15,235 nucleotides of DNA. Origin: Paludibacteraceae bacterium (GTDB lineage: Bacteria > Bacteroidota > Bacteroidia > Bacteroidales > Paludibacteraceae). Positions 14,037-15,235 of the stretch are shown piece after piece; the stretch's first letter is position 1, and each line of letters opens with the position of its first letter. The translations under genes and the position numbers were made by a program. Under the pieces are notes generated by a model. That model searched no databases and was not told where the DNA came from. It was given only the letters and a program-made list of their open reading frames with translations. The stretch covers positions 1-15,235 of the forward strand of contig JAFPLG010000185.1 of assembly GCA_017402895.1 (NCBI GenBank), in the 5' to 3' direction.

Positions 14037-14447
14037 TTACTTTTCTTCCTCTTCCTCGTCGCTAAAGTCCGTGATACCTGCACCCACTAGTATGTTGTAC
14101 CATTGGATCAGTTTGCGGATATCACTCGGATAGACGCGATCTTGATCCCAATCGGGCAGCACTTCGTCAAACCATGCGCGTAGCGTGTCATTGTCGGCCT
14201 TCTTGGGGTCAAAACCTACGGGTTTCAATCCCTCTTTCTTTCCGGCATTGGTCAGTACGTCGCCCAGCCGGGCATCCTCACCGTTGGTAAACATCGAAAT
14301 CTCACTTAGCGCAACTATCTTGTCGCGTGCATAAGTCGGCATGCGTTTACCGTCCACAAGCGATTCTACGATTAGCATGTTTGAGCCGCGGCTCACCAAC
14401 TTATACAATCCCGGTTTACCGGTTATAGCAAGGATGTTCTTCAGCAT
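14037..14447 (-). CDS. DUF5606-family protein
   Basis: The 136-residue protein begins MLKNILAITGKPGLYKLVSRGSN and continues with MLIVESLVDGKRMPTYARDKIVALSEISMFT, then VLPDWDQDRVYPSDIRKLIQWYNILVGAGITDF and an acidic tail (SDEEEEEK). I recognise this as DUF5606, a small cytoplasmic protein found across Bacteroidota with no known function. The N-terminal 60 residues look like a compact beta-rich domain and the C-terminal part is helical. It is the first gene of an operon with nif3 and the COG1579 gene and is driven by the left-facing promoter at 14477-14507. The predicted leader is about 26 bases. Confidence 0.85.
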   Translation of the reverse strand: MLKNILAITGKPGLYKLVSRGSNMLIVESLVDGKRMPTYARDKIVALSEISMFTNGEDARLGDVLTNAGKKEGLKPVGFDPKKADNDTLRAWFDEVLPDWDQDRVYPSDIRKLIQWYNILVGAGITDFSDEEEEEK

Positions 14448-14476
14448 AATGCGTTGTATATTTCAAAATTTGCGTG

Positions 14477-14507
14477 CAAAAGTACTACTTTTTTTGGATA
14501 TATGCAA
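14477..14507 (-). promoter_or_regulatory. promoter of DUF5606-nif3-COG1579
   Basis: On the minus strand TTG (14507-14505), 20 bases, TACTTTTG (14484-14477). It interlocks with the right-facing promoter of the membrane-protein gene. Confidence 0.78.
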
Positions 14508-14524
14508 ATTTTGTAGTATTTTTG
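14494..14524 (+). promoter_or_regulatory. promoter of the CNNM/DUF21 gene
   Basis: TTG (14494-14496), 20 bases, TATTTTTG (14517-14524). The expected start near 14528 leaves a leader of only about 13 bases before ATG 14541. Confidence 0.72.
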
Positions 14525-14540
14525 TACCCGATTTTGAGTT

Positions 14541-15235
14541 ATGACACTACTTTTATTGTTTTTATTTGGGGCGATGGCCATCAGTTTTCTGTGTTCCGTG
14601 CTGGAATCGGTGCTGATGACGACAACCTATAGCTACATCAATTTACGTATGGAGGAGGGCTATGCGCCGGCTACCCTCATGAAGCAGTACAAGGACGATA
14701 CAAGTCGCCCCTTGGCGGCTATTCTTTCGCTCAACACGATAGCTAATACAATTGGTGCAGCCGGCGTAGGTATGCAGGCCACCCAGGTCTTTGGCGAGGT
14801 GTGGTTCGGAGTAGTTTCAGCTGTTACTACGCTACTTATCCTTATCTTTGCAGAGATTATTCCTAAGACGATTGGTACAACGTGGTGGAAGTCGCTGATG
14901 GGCTTCACGGCGCGCACGACACATACACTGATTATACTACTGTATCCGTTCGTCCTCCTGGTAGAACTTATTACGCGGCTCTTCCCCGGCAACGAGGACG
15001 ATCCCACTGTCTCGCGCGAGGAAGTGCTAGCGATGGTCAACGTAGGAGAAGAAGAGGGTGTGGTGGATGAAGATGAGAATAAGATTTTCTCCAATCTGAT
15101 GCGTCTCGATTCGATCCATGCTTACGATGTAATGACGCCGCGTGTGGTGGCTAAGATTGCGCCAGAAAACATGACGCTCCGAGCCTACTATGATTCCGAT
15201 GAATACGACCATTTCTCGCGTATTCCGCTCTATAA
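14541..15235 (+). CDS. CNNM/CorB-type DUF21 membrane protein (3' end off the right edge)
   Basis: The frame is open for 231 codons to the window edge. The N-terminal DUF21 domain has hydrophobic segments at about 1-26 (MTLLLLFLFGAMAISFLCSV), 59-80 (AAILSLNTIANTIGAAGVG), 86-112 (WFGVVSAVTTLLILIFAEIIPKTIG, with the family EIIPK signature) and 126-144 (HTLIILLYPFVLLVELITRLF). A cytoplasmic part follows with VSREEVLAMVNVGEEEGVVDEDENKIFSNLMRLD and the VMTPR motif that opens the CBS-domain pair, of which only the beginning is in view. Families of this layout (CorB/CorC, YfjD, HlyC-labelled proteins) are linked to magnesium or cobalt transport. The old hemolysin label is not informative. Whether a CorC_HlyC domain follows the CBS pair cannot be seen. 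Confidence 0.9.
   Translation, partial: MTLLLLFLFGAMAISFLCSVLESVLMTTTYSYINLRMEEGYAPATLMKQYKDDTSRPLAAILSLNTIANTIGAAGVGMQATQVFGEVWFGVVSAVTTLLILIFAEIIPKTIGTTWWKSLMGFTARTTHTLIILLYPFVLLVELITRLFPGNEDDPTVSREEVLAMVNVGEEEGVVDEDENKIFSNLMRLDSIHAYDVMTPRVVAKIAPENMTLRAYYDSDEYDHFSRIPLY

Overview
The window looks like chromosomal core DNA of a Bacteroidota species, most likely order Bacteroidales. The evidence is the Bacteroidota promoter form (TTG, a 20-base gap, then TAnnTTTG) at seven gene starts, start codons without strong Shine-Dalgarno sequences, and families typical of the group: a PorZ-like double propeller, a DUF5606 protein, and COG1579 zinc-ribbon and Nif3 proteins in one operon. Genus cannot be settled from the sequence. 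No tRNA, rRNA, insertion sequence, phage gene or CRISPR array is visible.

Layout. Bases 1-4367 (minus strand) hold rdgB followed by a very large PorZ-like surface protein that runs off the left edge. Its two propeller modules are a tandem duplication, the most unusual coding feature here. A palindromic divergent promoter (4372-4419) also drives a secreted DUF2147 protein on the plus strand. Bases 4860-5903 (minus) hold a 40-residue small ORF, greA and a HIT-family hydrolase, preceded by a leader with a terminator-like hairpin and a six-codon mini-ORF. Bases 6152-9223 (plus) are a uxaB-uxaA operon for tagaturonate reduction and altronate dehydration, the middle of galacturonate catabolism, with an inverted repeat inside its promoter and a strong terminator at its end. 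comF follows (9285-9971), then nadB and a cytoplasmic NlpC/P60 peptidase (10038-12449). On the minus strand, DUF5606, nif3 and a COG1579 coiled-coil zinc-ribbon gene form an operon (14447 down to 12451). A second divergent promoter (14477-14524) serves that operon and a CNNM/DUF21 membrane protein that runs off the right edge.

Regulation is the richest non-coding signal. All seven promoters have the same 20-base spacing and six share TTGC[A/G]TA at the -33 side. Two divergent pairs are packed onto one nearly identical 16-base (near-)palindrome. Three tight gene junctions consist of 7-base tandem repeats; in two of them the repeats carry stop codons in every frame of both strands. I see no clearly new defence or mobile system. 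The best candidates for something undescribed are the duplicated PorZ protein, the greA leader, the shared promoter palindromes and the heptamer junction repeats.
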